From Crossaster papposus (lineage: Eukaryota; Echinodermata; Asteroidea; Velatida; Solasteridae), in the NCBI GenBank assembly GCA_037893245.1, contig JBAIAA010000865.1:744001-808000 (forward strand): a DNA stretch of 64,000 bases, written 5' to 3'. A program made the translations under genes and the position numbers. Shown piece after piece: positions 1 through 12,492 of the stretch (its first letter is position 1; each line of letters starts with the position of its first letter). A model generated the notes under the pieces. That model was not told the DNA's origin. It did no database searches and was given only the letters and a program-made list of their open reading frames with translations.

Positions 1-66
1 AGCCTGCTCAGAAGGAACAGCAGAGGTAGAAGACAGAGATAGAGTATATCCACGTGTCTTATCAGC

Positions 67-86
67 CTGCTCAGAAGGAACAGCAG
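67..86. repeat. Short inverted repeat in each monomer (5-bp arms, 10-nt loop); representative copy
   Basis: The start of each monomer reads ctgct, ten bases, agcag, so the arms are complementary. The stem is short and could form only weakly as a hairpin, but it is repeated in nearly every monomer. Variants such as the aacagtag and gagcaacag monomers break one arm, so it is not strictly conserved. Confidence 0.45.
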
Positions 87-113
87 AGGTAGAAGACAGA
101 GATAGAGTATATC

Positions 114-119
114 CACGTG
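114..119. other. CACGTG palindrome (E-box/G-box core) carried by most monomers; representative copy
   Basis: Almost every monomer contains tatatccacgtgtct, and its centre CACGTG is a perfect 6-bp palindrome. This is the core recognised by bHLH and bHLH-Zip factors (E-box) and, in plants, by bZIP G-box factors. It contains the only CpG of the consensus monomer. Spacing between copies is 64 or 75 bp. Recurrent altered forms are CACCTG (1352-1357), CAGGTG (9544-9549), CACTTG (8312-8317) and CACGTA (16424-16429). Motif presence is directly visible; binding or regulatory function is not shown. Confidence 0.6.
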
Positions 120-122
120 TCT

Positions 123-133
123 GATCTACACCT
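123..133 (+). repeat. 11-bp optional module that distinguishes L from S monomers
   Basis: The sequence gatctacacct sits between cacgtgtct and cactcag in L monomers and is absent from S monomers. It is flanked by a 2-bp ct repeat, so slippage could have removed it. Which form is ancestral cannot be told from the window alone. Common variants inside it are gatatacacct, gatctacatct, gatctacactt, gaaccacacct, gaactacacct and gatctacacat. They mark particular HOR families and recur at fixed positions within them. Confidence 0.9.
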
Positions 134-140
134 CACTCAG

Positions 141-204
141 CCTGCTCAGAAGGAACAGCAGAGGTAGAAGACAGAGATAGAGTATATCCACGTGTCTCAC
201 TCAG
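141..204 (+). repeat. Representative short monomer (S, 64 bp)
   Basis: Clean example of the S form, identical to L except that cactcag directly follows cacgtgtct. Its length leaves remainder 1 after division by three, so each S monomer shifts the reading frame and ends any open frame running through the array. L and S are interspersed throughout. Their order is preserved inside higher-order repeats and so works as a two-letter barcode of each HOR. Confidence 0.95.
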
Positions 205-259
205 CCTGCTCAGAAGGAACAGCAGAGGTAGAAGACAGATATAGAGTATATCCACGTGT

Positions 260-1840
260 CTCACTCATCCTGCTCATAAGGAACAGCAGAGGTAGGAGAC
301 AGAGATAGAGTATATCCACGTGTCTGATCTACACCTCACTCAGCCTGCTCAGAAGGAACAGCAGAGGTAGAAGACAGAGATAGAGTATATCCACGTGTCT
401 GATCTACACCTCACTCAGCCTGCTCAGAATGAACAGCAGAGGTAGAAGACAGAGATAGAGTATATCCACGTGTCTGATCTACACCTCACTCAGCCTGCTC
501 AGAAGGAACAGCAGAGGTAGAAGACAGATATATAGTATATCCACGTGTCTCATTCATCCTGCTCAGAAGGAACAGCAGACGTAGAAGACAGAGATAGAGT
601 ATATCCACGTGTCTGATCTACACCTCAGAAGGAACAGCAGAGATAGAAGACAGAGATAGAGTATATCCACGTGTCTGATCTACACCTCACTCAGCCTGCT
701 CAGAAGGAACAGCAGAGGTAGAAGACAGAGATAGATTATATCCACGTGTCTGATCTACACCTCACTCAGCCTGCTCAGAAGGAACAGCAGAGGTAGAAGA
801 CAGAGATAGAGTATATCCACGTGTCTCACTCAGCCTGCTCAGAAGGAACAGCAGAGGTAGAAGACAGATATAGAGTATATCCACGTGTCTCACTCTTCCT
901 GCTCAGAAGGAACAGCAGAGGTAGAAGACAGAGATAGAGTATATCCACGTGTCTCACTCAGCCTGCTCAGAAGGAACAGCAGAGGTAGAAGACAGAGATA
1001 GAGTATATCCACGTGTCTGATCTACACCTCACTCAGCCTGCTCAGAAGGAACAGCAGAGGTAGAAGACAGAGATGGAGTATATCCACGTGTCTGATCTAC
1101 ACCTCACTCAGCCTGCTCAGAAGGAACAGCAGAGGTAGAAGACAGAGATAGAGTATATCCACGTGTCTCACTCAGCCTGCTCAGAAGGAACAGCAGAGGT
1201 AGAAGACAGATATAGAGTATATCCACGTGTCTCACTCATCCTGCTCAGAAGGAACAGCAGAGGTAGAAGACAGAGATAGAGTATATCCACGTGTCTCACT
1301 CAGCCTGCTCAGAAGGAACAGCAGAGGTAGAAGACAGAGATAGAGTATATCCACCTGTCTGATCTACTCCTCACTCAACCTGCTCAGAAGGAACATCAGA
1401 GGTAGAATACAGAGATAAAGTATATCCACGTGTCTCACTCATCCTGCTCATAAGGAACAGCAGAGGTAGAAGACAGAGATAGAGTATATCCACGTGTCTG
1501 ATCTACACCTCACTCAGCCTGCTCAGAAGGAACAGCAGAGGTAGAAGACAGAGATAGAGTATATCCACGGGTCTGATCTACACCTCACTCAGCCTGCTCA
1601 GAAGGAACAGCAGAGGTAGAAGACAGATATATAGTATATCCACGTGTCTCACTCATCCTGCTCAGAAGGAACAGCAGACGTAGAAGACAGAGATAGAGTA
1701 TATCCACGTGTCTGATCTACACCTCAGAAGGAACAGCAGAGATAGAAGACAGAGATAGAGTATATCCACGTGTCTGATCTACACCTCACTCAGCCTGCTC
1801 AGAAGGAACAGCAGAGGTAGAAGACAGAGATAGATTATAT
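260..1840 (+). repeat. Dispersed HOR copy 1 (paired with 4990-6645)
   Basis: This stretch repeats about 4.73 kb downstream. The cagaatgaac variant at about 419 recurs at offset 4,729. After one extra L monomer in the second copy, the 62-bp truncated monomer at about 1720 recurs at offset 4,804 (6524). The shared order of rare variants (taggagac, cagacgtag, the truncated monomer, gatagattat) supports a true segmental duplication rather than chance similarity. Confidence 0.75.
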
Positions 1841-2271
1841 CCACGTGTCTCACTCAGCCTGCTCAGAAGGAACAGCAGAGGTAGAAGACAGAGATAGAGT
1901 ATATCCACGTGTCTGATCTACACCTCACTCAGCCTGCTCAGAATGAACAGCAGAGGTAGAAGACAGAGATAGAGTATATCCACGTGTCTGATCTACACCT
2001 CAGAAGGAACAGCAGAGATAGAAGACAGAGATAGAGTATATCCACGTGTCTGATCTACACCTCACTCAGCCTGCTCAGAAGGAACAGCAGAGGTAGAAGA
2101 CAGAGATAGATTATATCCACGTGTCTCACTCAGCCTGCTCAGAAGGAACAGCAGAGGTAGAAGACAGAGATAGAGTATATCCACGTGTCTGATCTACACC
2201 TCACTCAGCCTGCTCAGAATGAACAGCAGAGGTAGAAGACAGAGATAGAGTATATCCACGTGTCTGATCTA
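1720..2271 (+). repeat. 276-bp tandem duplication (four-monomer unit)
   Basis: Two adjacent copies, about 1720-1995 and 1996-2271. Each runs through a 62-bp truncated monomer, an L monomer ending with gatagattat, an S junction and an L monomer, with cagaatgaac at the same relative place (offset 276). The arithmetic fits 62 + 75 + 64 + 75. I saw no difference between the copies. Confidence 0.8.
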
Positions 2272-4989
2272 CACCTCACTCAGCCTGCTCAGAAGGAACA
2301 GCAGAGGTAGAAGACAGATATAGAGTATATCCACGTGTCTCACTCATCCTGCTCAGAAGGAACAGCAGAGGTAGAAGACAGAGATAGAGTATATCCACGT
2401 GTCTCACTCAGCCTGCTCAGAAGGAACAGCAGAGGTAGAAGACAGAGATAGAGTATATCCACCTGTCTGATCTACTCCTCACTCAACCTGCTCAGAAGGA
2501 ACATCAGAGGTAGAATACAGAGATAAAGTATATCCACGTGTCTCACTCAGACTGCGCAGAAGGAACAGCAGAGGTAGAAAACAGAGATATGGTATATCTA
2601 CGTGTCTCACTCATCCTGCTCATAAGGAACAGCAGAGGTAGGAGACAGAGATAGAGTATATCCACGTGTCTCACTCAGCCTGCTCAGAAGGAACAGCAGA
2701 GGTAGAAGACAGATATAGAGTATATCCACGTGTCTCACTCTTCCTGCTCCGAAGGAACAGCAGAGGTAGAAGACAGAGATAGAGTATATCCACGTGTCTC
2801 ACTCAGCCTGCTCAGAAGGAACAGCAGAGGTAGAAGACAGAGATAGAGTATATCCACGTGTCTGATCTACACCTCACTCAGCCTGCTCAGAAGGAACAGC
2901 AGAGGTAGAAGACAGAGATGGAGTATATCCACGTGTCTGATCTACACCTCACTCAGCCTGCTCAGAAGGAACAGCAGAGGTAGAAGACAGAGATAGATTA
3001 TATCCACGTGTCTCATTCATCCTGCTCAGAAGGAACAGCAGACGTAGAAGACAGAGATAGAGTATATCCACGTGTCTCACTCAGACTGCGCAGAAGGAAC
3101 AGCAGAGGTAGAAAACAGAGATATGGTATATCTACGTGTCTCACTCATCCTGCTCATAAGGAACAGCAGAGGTAGAAGACAGAGATAGAGTATATCCACG
3201 TGTCTGATCTACACCTCACTCAGCCTGCTCAGAAGGAACAGCAGAGGTAGAAGACAGAGATAGAGTATATCCACGTGTCTGATCTACACCTCACTCAGCC
3301 TGCTCAGAAGGAACAGCAGAGGTAGAAGACAGAGATAGAGTATATCCACGTGTCTGATCTACACCTCACTCAGCCTGCTCAGAAGGAACAGCAGAGGTAG
3401 AAAACAGAGATATGGTATATCCACGTGTCTCACTCAGCCTGCTCAGAAGGAACAGCAGAGGTAGAAGACAGATATAGAGTATATCCACGTGTCTCACTCA
3501 TCCTGCTCAGAAGGAACAGCAGAGGTAGAAGACAGAGATAGAGTATATCCACGTGTCTCACTCAGCCTGCTCAGAAGGAACAGCAGAGGTAGAAGACAGA
3601 GATAGATTATATCCACCTGTCTGATCTACTCCTCACTCAACCTGCTCAGAAGGAACAGCAGAGGTAGAATACAGAGATAAAGTATATCCACGTGTCTCAC
3701 TCAGACTGCGCAGAAGGAACAGCAGAGGTAGAAAACAGAGATATGGTATATCTACGTGTCTCACTCATCCTGCTCATAAGGAACAGCAGAGGTAGAAGAC
3801 AGAGATAGAGTATATCCACGTGTCTGATCTACACCTCACTCAGCCTGCTCAGAAGGAACAGCAGAGGTAGAAGACAGATATATAGTATATCCACGTGTCT
3901 CACTCATCCTGCTCAGAAGGAACAGCAGACGTAGAAGACAGAGATAGAGTATATCCACGTGTCTGATCTACACCTCACTCAGCCTGCTCAGAAGGAACAG
4001 CAGAGGTAGAAGACAGAGATAGATTATATCCACGTGTCTGATCTACACCTCACTCAGCCTGCTCAGAAGGAACAGCACAGGTAGAAGACAGAGATAGAGT
4101 ATATCCACGTGTCTCACTCAGCCTGCTCAGAAGGAACAGCAGAGGTAGAAGACAGATATAGAGTATATCCACGTGTCTCACTCATCCTGCTCAGAAGGAA
4201 CAGCAGAGGTAGAAGACAGAGATAGAGTATATCCACGTGTCTCACTCAGCCTGCTCAGAAGGAACAGCAGAGGTAGAAGACAGAGATAGAGTATATCCTC
4301 GTGTCTGAAATACACCTCACTCAGCCTGCTCAGAAGGAACAGCAGAGGTAAAAGACAGAGATATAGTATATCCACGTGTCCCACTCAGCCTGCTCAGAAG
4401 GAACAGCAGAGGTAGAAGACAGAGATAGAGTATATCCACGTGTCTCACTCAGCCTGCTCAGAAGGAACAGCAGATGTAGAAGACAGAGATAGAGTATATC
4501 CACGTGTCTGATCTACACCTCACTCAGCCTGCTCAGAAGGAACAGCAGAGGTAGAAGACAGAGATGGAGTATATCCACGTGTCTGATCTACACCTCACTC
4601 AGCATGCTCAGAAGGAACAGCAGAGGTAGAAGACAGAGATAGAGTATATCCACGTGTCTCACTCAGCCTGCTCAGAAGGAACAGCAGAGGTAGAAGACAG
4701 ATATAGAGTATATCCACGTGTCTCACTCATCCTGCTCAGAAGGAACAGCAGAGGTAGAAGACAGAGATAGAGTATATCCGCGTGTCTCACTCAGCCTGCT
4801 CAGAAGGAACAGCAGAGGTAGAAGACAGAGATAGAGTATATCCACCTGTCTGATCTACTCCTCATTCAACCTGCTCAGAAGGAACATCAGAGGTAGAATA
4901 CAGAGATAAAGTATATCCACGTGTCTCACTCAGACTGCGCAGAAGGAACAGCAGAGGTAGAAAACAGAGATATGGTATATCTACGTGTC

Positions 4990-6645
4990 TCACTCATCCT
5001 GCTCATAAGGAACAGCAGAGGTAGGAGACAGAGATAGAGTATATCCACGTGTCTGATCTACACCTCACTCAGCCTGCTCAGAAGGAACAGCAGAGGTAGA
5101 AGACAGAGATAGAGTATATCCACGTGTCTGATCTACACCTCACTCAGCCTGCTCAGAATGAACAGCAGAGGTAGAAGACAGAGATAGAGTATATCCACGT
5201 GTCTGATCTACACCTCACTCAGCCTGCTCAGAAGGAACAGCAGAGGTAGAAGACAGATATATAGTATATCCACGTGTCTCATTCATCCTGCTCAGAAGGA
5301 ACAGCAGACGTAGAAGACAGAGATAGAGTATATCCACGTGTCTGATCTACACCTCAGAAGGAACAGCAGAGATAGAAGACAGAGATAGAGTATATCCACG
5401 TGTCTGATCTACACCTCACTCAGCCTGCTCAGAAGGAACAGCAGAGGTAGAAGACAGAGATAGATTATATCCACGTGTCTGATCTACACCTCACTCAGCC
5501 TGCTCAGAAGGAACAGCAGAGGTAGAAGACAGAGATAGAGTATATCCACGTGTCTCACTCAGCCTGCTCAGAAGGAACAGCAGAGGTAGAAGACAGATAT
5601 AGAGTATATCCACGTGTCTCACTCTTCCTGCTCAGAAGGAACAGCAGAGGTAGAAGACAGAGATAGAGTATATCCACGTGTCTCACTCAGCCTGCTCAGA
5701 AGGAACAGCAGAGGTAGAAGACAGAGATAGAGTATATCCACGTGTCTGATCTACACCTCACTCAGCCTGCTCAGAAGGAACAGCAGAGGTAGAAGACAGA
5801 GATGGAGTATATCCACGTGTCTGATCTACACCTCACTCAGCCTGCTCAGAAGGAACAGCAGAGGTAGAAGACAGAGATAGAGTATATCCACGTGTCTCAC
5901 TCAGCCTGCTCAGAAGGAACAGCAGAGGTAGAAGACAGATATAGAGTATATCCACGTGTCTCACTCATCCTGCTCAGAAGGAACAGCAGAGGTAGAAGAC
6001 AGAGATAGAGTATATCCACGTGTCTCACTCAGCCTGCTCAGAAGGAACAGCAGAGGTAGAAGACAGAGATAGAGTATATCCACCTGTCTGATCTACTCCT
6101 CACTCAACCTGCTCAGAAGGAACATCAGAGGTAGAATACAGAGATAAAGTATATCCACGTGTCTCACTCATCCTGCTCATAAGGAACAGCAGAGGTAGAA
6201 GACAGAGATAGAGTATATCCACGTGTCTGATCTACACCTCACTCAGCCTGCTCAGAAGGAACAGCAGAGGTAGAAGACAGAGATAGAGTATATCCACGTG
6301 TCTGATCTACACCTCACTCAGCCTGCTCAGAAAGAACAGCAGAGGTAGAAGACAGAGATAGAGTATATCCACGTGTCTGATCTACACCTCACTCAGCCTG
6401 CTCAGAAGGAACAGCAGAGGTAGAAGACAGATATATAGTATATCCACGTGTCTCACTCATCCTGCTCAGAAGGAACAGCAGACGTAGAAGACAGAGATAG
6501 AGTATATCCACGTGTCTGATCTACACCTCAGAAGGAACAGCAGAGATAGAAGACAGAGATAGAGTATATCCACGTGTCTGATCTACACCTCACTCAGCCT
6601 GCTCAGAAGGAACAGCAGAGGTAGAAGACAGAGATAGATTATATC
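4990..6645 (+). repeat. Dispersed HOR copy 2 (paired with 260-1840)
   Basis: Second copy of the block-A duplication, with one extra 75-bp monomer relative to copy 1. It diverges near its right end, where copy 1 continues with an S junction and this copy with an L junction. Confidence 0.75.
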
Positions 6646-8216
6646 CACGTGTCTGATCTACACCTCACTCAGCCTGCTCAGAAGGAACAGCAGAGGTAGA
6701 AGACAGAGATAGAGTATATCCACGTGTCTCACTCAGCCTGCTCAGAAGGAACAGCAGAGGTAGAAGACAGATATAGAGTATATCCACGTGTCTCACTCAT
6801 CCTGCTCAGAAGGAACAGCAGAGGTAGAAGACAGAGATAGAGTATATCCACGTGTCTCACTCAGCCTGCTCAGAAGGAACAGCAGAGGTAGAAGACAGAG
6901 ATAGATTATATCCACCTGTCTGATCTACTCCTCACTCAACCTGCTCAGAAGGAACAGCAGAGGTAGAATACAGAGATAAAGTATATCCACGTGTCTCACT
7001 CAGACTGCGCAGAAGGAACAGCAGAGGTAGAAAACAGAGATATGGTATATCTACGTGTCTCACTCATCCTGCTCATAAGGAACAGCAGAGGTAGAAGACA
7101 GAGATAGAGTATATCCACGTGTCTGATCTACACCTCACTCAGCCTGCTCAGAAGGAACAGCAGAGGTAGAAGACAGAGATAGAGTATATCCACGTGTCTG
7201 ATCTACACCTCACTCAGCCTGCTCAGAAGGAACAGCAGAGGTAGAAGACAGAGATAGAGTATATCCACGTGTCTGATCTACACCTCACTCAGCCTGCTCA
7301 GAAGGAACAGCAGAGGTAGAAGACAGATATATAGTATATCCACGTGTCTCACTCATCCTGCTCAGAAGGAACAGCAGACGTAGAAGACAGAGATAGAGTA
7401 TATCCACGTGTCTGATCTACACCTCAGAAGGAACAGCAGAGATAGAAGACAGAGATACAGTATATCCACGTGTCTGATCTACACCTCACTCAGCCTGCTC
7501 AGAAGGAACAGCAGAGGTAGAAGACAGAGATAGATTATATCCACGTGTCTGATCTACACCTCACTCAGCCTGCTCAGAAGGAACAGCAGAGGTAGAAGAC
7601 AGAAATAGAGTATATCCACGTGTCTGATCTACACCTCACTCAGCCTGCTCAGAAGGAACAGCAGAGGTAAATTACAGAGATAGAGTATATCCACGCGTCT
7701 CACTCAGCCTGCTCAGAATGCACAGCAGAGGTAGAAGACAGAGATAGATTATATCAACGTGTCTGATCTACACCTCACTCAGCCTGCTCAGAAGGAACAG
7801 CAGAGGTAAAAGACAGAGATAGAGTATATCCACGTGTCTGATCTACACCTCACTCAGCCTGCTCAGAAGGAACAGCAGAGGTAAAATACAGAGATAGAGT
7901 ATATCCACGTGTCTCACCCAGCCTGCTCAGAAGGAACAGCAGAGGTAGAAGACAGAGATAGAGTATATCCACGTGTCTGATCTACACCTCACTCAGCCTG
8001 CTCAGAAGGAACAGCAGAGGTAGAAGACAGAGATAGAGTATATCCACGTGTCTGAACTACACCTCACTCAGCCTGCTCAGAAGGAACAGCAGAGGTAGAA
8101 GACAGAAATAGAGTATTTCCACGTGTCTCACTCAGCCTGCTCAGAAGGAACAGCAGAGGTAGAGGACAGATATAGAGTATATCCACGTGTCTCACTCAGC
8201 CTGCTCAGAAGGAACG

Positions 8217-9280
8217 GCAGAGGTAGAAGACAGAGATAGAGTATATCCACGTGTCTCACTCAGCCTGCTCAGAAGGAACAGCAGAGGTAGAAGACAGAGA
8301 TAGAGTATATCCACTTGTCTGATCTACACCTCACTCAGCCTGCTCAGAAGGAACAGCAGAGATAGAAGACAGAAATAGAGTATATCCACGTGTCTGATCT
8401 ACACCTCACTCAGCCTGCTCAGAAGAAACAGCAGATGTAGAAGACATAGATATAGTATATCCACGTGTCTCACTCAGCCTGCTTAGAAGGAACAGCAGAG
8501 ATAGAAGACAGAGATAGAGTATATCCACGTGTCTGATCTACACCTCACTCAGCCTGCTCAGAAGGAACAGCAGAGGTGGAAGACAGAGATAGAGTTTATC
8601 CACGTGTCTCACTCAACATGCTCAGAAGGAAGAGCAGAGGTAGAAGACAGAGATAGAGTATATCCACGTGTCTGATATACACCTCACTCAGCCTGCTCAG
8701 AAGGAGCAGCAGAGGTAGAAGACAGAGATAGAGTTTATCCACGTGTCTCACTCAACCTGCTCAGAAGGAACAGTAGAGGTAGAAGACAGAGATAGAGTAT
8801 ATCCACGTGTTTGAACCACACCTCACTCAGCCTGCTCAGAAGGAAGAGCAGAGGTAGAAGACAGAGATAGAGTATATCCACGTGTCTGATATACACCTCA
8901 CTCAGCCTGCTCAGAAGGAGCAACAGAGGTAGAAGACAGAGATAGAGTATATCCACGTGTCTGATCTACACCTCACTCAGCCTGCTCAGTAGGAACAGCA
9001 GAGGTAGAAGACAGAGATATAGTATATCCACGTGTCTGATCTACACTTCATTCAGCCTGCTCAGAAGGAACAGCAGAGGTAGAAGACAGAGATATAGTAT
9101 ATCCACGTGTCTGATCTACACCTCACTCAGCCTGCTCAGAAGGAACAGCAGAGGTAGAAGACAGAGATAGAGTATATCCACGTGTCTGATCTACACCTCA
9201 CTCAGCCTTCTCAGAAAGGAACAGCAGAGGTAGAAGACAGATATATAGTATATCCACGTGTCTCACTCATCCTGCTCAGA
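8217..9280 (+). repeat. Block-B duplicated segment, copy 1 (offset 2,771)
   Basis: Matches about 10988-12050. Shared rare markers are CACTTG (8312 and 11083), cagaagaaacagcagatg, ctgcttagaagg, caacatgctcagaaggaag, aacagtagagg with tttgaacc, and cagtaggaac. Differences are few, for example gagatatag near 9020 against gagatagag in the second copy. Confidence 0.8.
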
Positions 9281-10525
9281 AGGAACAGCAGAGGTAGAAG
9301 ACAGAGATAGAGTATATACACGTGTCTGATCTACACCTCACTCAGCCTGCTCAGAAGGAACAGCAGAGGTAGAAGACAGAGATAGATTATATCCACGTGT
9401 CTGATCTACACCTCACTCAGCCTGCTCAGAAGGAACAGCAGAGGTAGAAGACAGAGATAGAGTATATCCACGTGTCTGATCTACATCTCACTCAGCCTGC
9501 TCAGAAGGAACAGCAGAGGTAAAATACAGAGATAGAGTATATCCAGGTGTCTCACTCAGCCTGCTCAGAAGGAACAGCAGAGGTAGAAGACAGAGATAGA
9601 GTATATCCACGTGTCTGATCTACACCTCACTCAGCCTGCTCAGAAGGAACAGCAGAGGTAGAAGACAGAGATAGAGTATATCCACGTGTCTGATCTACAC
9701 CTCACTCAGCCTGCTCGGAAGGAACAGCAGAGGTAAAAGACAGAGATATAGTATATCCACGTGTCTCACTCAGCCTGCTCAGAAGGAACAGCAGAGGTAG
9801 AAGACAGAGATAGAGTATATCCACGTGTCTCACTCAGCCTGCTCAGAAGGAACAGCAGAGGTAGACGACAGAGATAGAGTATATCCACGTGTCTGATCTA
9901 CACCTCACTCAGCCTGCTCAGAAGGAACAGCGGAGGTAGAAGACATAGATGGAGTATATCCACGTGTCTGATCTACACCTCACTCAGCCTGCTCAGAAGG
10001 AACAGCAGAGGTAGAAGACAGAGATAGAGTATATCCACGTGTCTCACTCAGCCTGCTCAGAAGGAACAGCAGAGGTAGAAGACAGAGATAGAGTATATCC
10101 ACCTGTCTGATCTACACCTCACTCAACCTGCTCAGAAGGAACAGCAGAGGTAGAAGACAGATATATAGTATATCCACGTGTCTCACTCAGCCTGCTCAGA
10201 AGGAACAGCAGAGGTAGAAGACAGATATATAGTATATCCACGTGTCTCACTCAGCCTGCTCAGAAGGAACAGCAGAGGTAGAAGACAGAGATAGATTATA
10301 TCCACGTGTCTGATCTACACCTCACTCAGCCTGCTCAGAAGGAACAGCAGAGGTAGAAGACAGAGATAGAGTATATCCACGTGTCTGATCTACATCTCAC
10401 TCAGCCTGCTCAGAAGGAACAGCAGAGGTAAAATACAAAGATAGAGTATATCCACGTGTCTCACTCAGCCTGCTCAGAAGGAACAGCAGAGGTAGAAGAC
10501 AGAGATAGAGTATATCCACGTGTCT
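9206..10525 (+). repeat. Block-B duplicated segment, copy 1 (offset 3,211)
   Basis: Matches 12417-13736. The 76-bp ccttctcagaaagg monomer opens both copies. CAGGTG, ctcggaagg, tagacgacag and the cagcggagg monomer (9931 and 13142) follow in the same order. One difference is gattatatccccg in copy 2 against gattatatccacg here. Confidence 0.8.
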
Positions 10526-11060
10526 GATCTACACATCACTCAGCCTGCTCAGAAGGGACAGCAGAGGTAGAAGACAGAGATAGAGTATATCCACGTGTCT
10601 GATCTACACCTCACTCAGCCTGCTCAGAAGGAACAGCAGAGGTAGAAGACAGATATATATTATATCCACGTGTCTCACTCATCCTGCTCAGAAGAAACAG
10701 CAGAAGTAGAAGACAGAGATAGAGTATATCCACGTGTCTGATATACACCTCACTCAGCCTGCTCAGAAGGGACAGCAGAGGTAGAAGACACAGATAAATT
10801 ATATCCACGTGTCTGATCTACACCTCACTCAGCCTGCTCAGAGGAACAGCAGAGGTAGAAGACAGAGATAGAGTATATCCACGTGTCTGATCTACACCTC
10901 ACTCAGCCTGCTCAGAAGGAACAGCAGAGGTACAAGACAGAGATATAGTATATCAACGTGTCTCAATCAGCCTGCTCAGAAGGAACAGCAGAGGTAGAAG
11001 ACAGAGATAGAGTATATCCACGTGTCTCACTCAGCCTGCTCAGAAGGAACAGCAGAGGTA
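10200..11060 (+). repeat. Block-B duplicated segment, copy 1 (offset 3,854)
   Basis: Matches about 14054-14914. Shared markers are taaaatacaaag, gatctacacatc with cagaagggac, gatatattatatcc, agaagaaacagcagaag, cacagataaattatatcc, the 74-bp ctcagaggaac monomer and tatcaacgtgtctcaatcag. Confidence 0.8.
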
Positions 11061-12050
11061 GAAGACAGAGATAGAGTATATCCACTTGTCTGATCTACAC
11101 CTCACTCAGCCTGCTCAGAAGGAACAGCAGAGATAGAAGACAGAAATAGAGTATATCCACGTGTCTGATCTACACCTCACTCAGCCTGCTCAGAAGAAAC
11201 AGCAGATGTAGAAGACATAGATATAGTATATCCACGTGTCTCACTCAGCCTGCTTAGAAGGAACAGCAGAGATAGAAGACAGAGATAGAGTATATCCACG
11301 TGTCTGATCTACACCTCACTCAGCCTGCTCAGAAGGAACAGCAGAGGTGGAAGACAGAGATAGAGTTTATCCACGTGTCTCACTCAACATGCTCAGAAGG
11401 AAGAGCAGAGGTAGAAGACAGAGATAGAGTATATCCACGTGTCTGATATACACCTCACTCAGCCTGCTCAGAAGGAGCAGCAGAGGTAGAAGACAGAGAT
11501 AGAGTTTATCCACGTGTCTCACTCAACCTGCTCAGAAGGAACAGTAGAGGTAGAAGACAGAGATAGAGTATATCCACGTGTTTGAACCACACCTCACTCA
11601 GCCTGCTCAGAAGGAAGAGCAGAGGTAGAAGACAGAGATAGAGTATATCCACGTGTCTGATATACACCTCACTCAGCCTGCTCAGAAGGAGCAACAGAAG
11701 TAGAAGACAGAGATAGAGTATATCCACGTGTCTGATCTACACCTCACTCAGCCTGCTCAGTAGGAACAGCAGAGGTAGAAGACAGAGATAGAGTATATCC
11801 ACGTGTCTGATCTACACTTCATTCAGCCTGCTCAGAAGGAACAGCAGAGGTAGAAGACAGAGATAGAGTATATCCACGTGTCTGATCTACACCTCACTCA
11901 GCCTGCTCAGAAGGAACAGCAGAGGTAGAAGACAGAGATAGAGTATATCCACGTGTCTGATCTACACCTCACTCAGCCTTCTCAGAAAGGAACAGCAGAG
12001 GTAGAAGACAGATATATAGTATATCCACGTGTCTCACTCATCCTGCTCAG
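10988..12050 (+). repeat. Block-B duplicated segment, copy 2 (offset 2,771)
   Basis: Second copy of 8217-9280, with the same marker order. It diverges at its right end, where a cagcaggaac variant appears. Confidence 0.8.
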
Positions 12051-12492
12051 CAGGAACAGCAGAGGTAGAAGACAGAGATAGAGTATATCCACGTGTCTGA
12101 TATACACCTCACTCAGCCTGCTCAGAAGGAGCAACAGAGGTAGAAGACAGAGATAGAGTATATCCACGTGTCTGATCTACACCTCACTCAGCCTGCTCAG
12201 TAGGAACAGCAGAGGTAGAAGACAGAGATAGAGTATATCCACGTGTCTGATCTACACTTCATTCAGCCTGCTCAGAAGGAACAGCAGAGGTAGAAGACAG
12301 AGATAGAGTATATCCACGTGTCTGATCTACACCTCACTCAGCCTGCTCAGAAGGAACAGCAGAGGTAGAAGACAGAGATAGAGTATATCCACGTGTCTGA
12401 TCTACACCTCACTCAGCCTTCTCAGAAAGGAACAGCAGAGGTAGAAGACAGATATATAGTATATCCACGTGTCTCACTCATCCTGCTCAGAA
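11625..12492 (+). repeat. 440-bp tandem duplication (six-monomer unit)
   Basis: Two adjacent copies with gatatac, gagcaacag, cagtaggaac, cacttcattcag and the 76-bp ccttctcagaaagg monomer at offset 440 (11977 and 12417). The arithmetic fits one 76-bp, one 64-bp and four 75-bp monomers. A related piece recurs at about 13738-14075 (offset 1,778 from the first copy). Confidence 0.8.

Larger units (their letters stand above)
66..140 (+). repeat. Representative long monomer (L, 75 bp)
   Basis: Clean example of the L form, counted from one cctgctc to the next. It ends cacgtgtct, gatctacacct, cactcag. Its length of 75 is a multiple of three, so a run of L monomers keeps one reading frame, which explains the many small open frames in the array. 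In the hydrophobic minus-strand frame the L consensus carries a TAG, written gtgtagatc on that strand. That stop disappears in the common variants gatatac and gaaccac. L is the only form with a GATC site (tgatctac). Confidence 0.95.
1..7600 (+). repeat. Satellite block A (distinct variant set)
   Basis: L and S monomers with variants that are rare or absent later: cagactgcgcagaagg, cagaatgaacagc, cagacgtag, ctactcctcactcaacctg, ctgctcataagg, gagataaagtatatcc, and 62-bp monomers in which acctcagaagg replaces the full junction (13 bp lost). The gatatac variant, the 74-bp ctcagaggaac monomer and the 76-bp ccttctcagaaagg monomer that mark later blocks were not seen here. The first monomer (3-65) is a 63-bp form with tcttatcag at its end. 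The right limit is a gradual change near 7.6 kb, where agaaatagag and taaattacag variants appear. Confidence 0.75.

Noticed and set aside
3..65. Unusual first monomer (63 bp, tcttatcag) as an array boundary
   Set aside because: Ordinary monomers follow and the window simply starts inside the array; the variant looks like one small private indel.
4178..4384. Minus-strand 68-codon frame
   Set aside because: Same hydrophobic satellite translation, opened by the gaaatac variant near 4307; not a gene.
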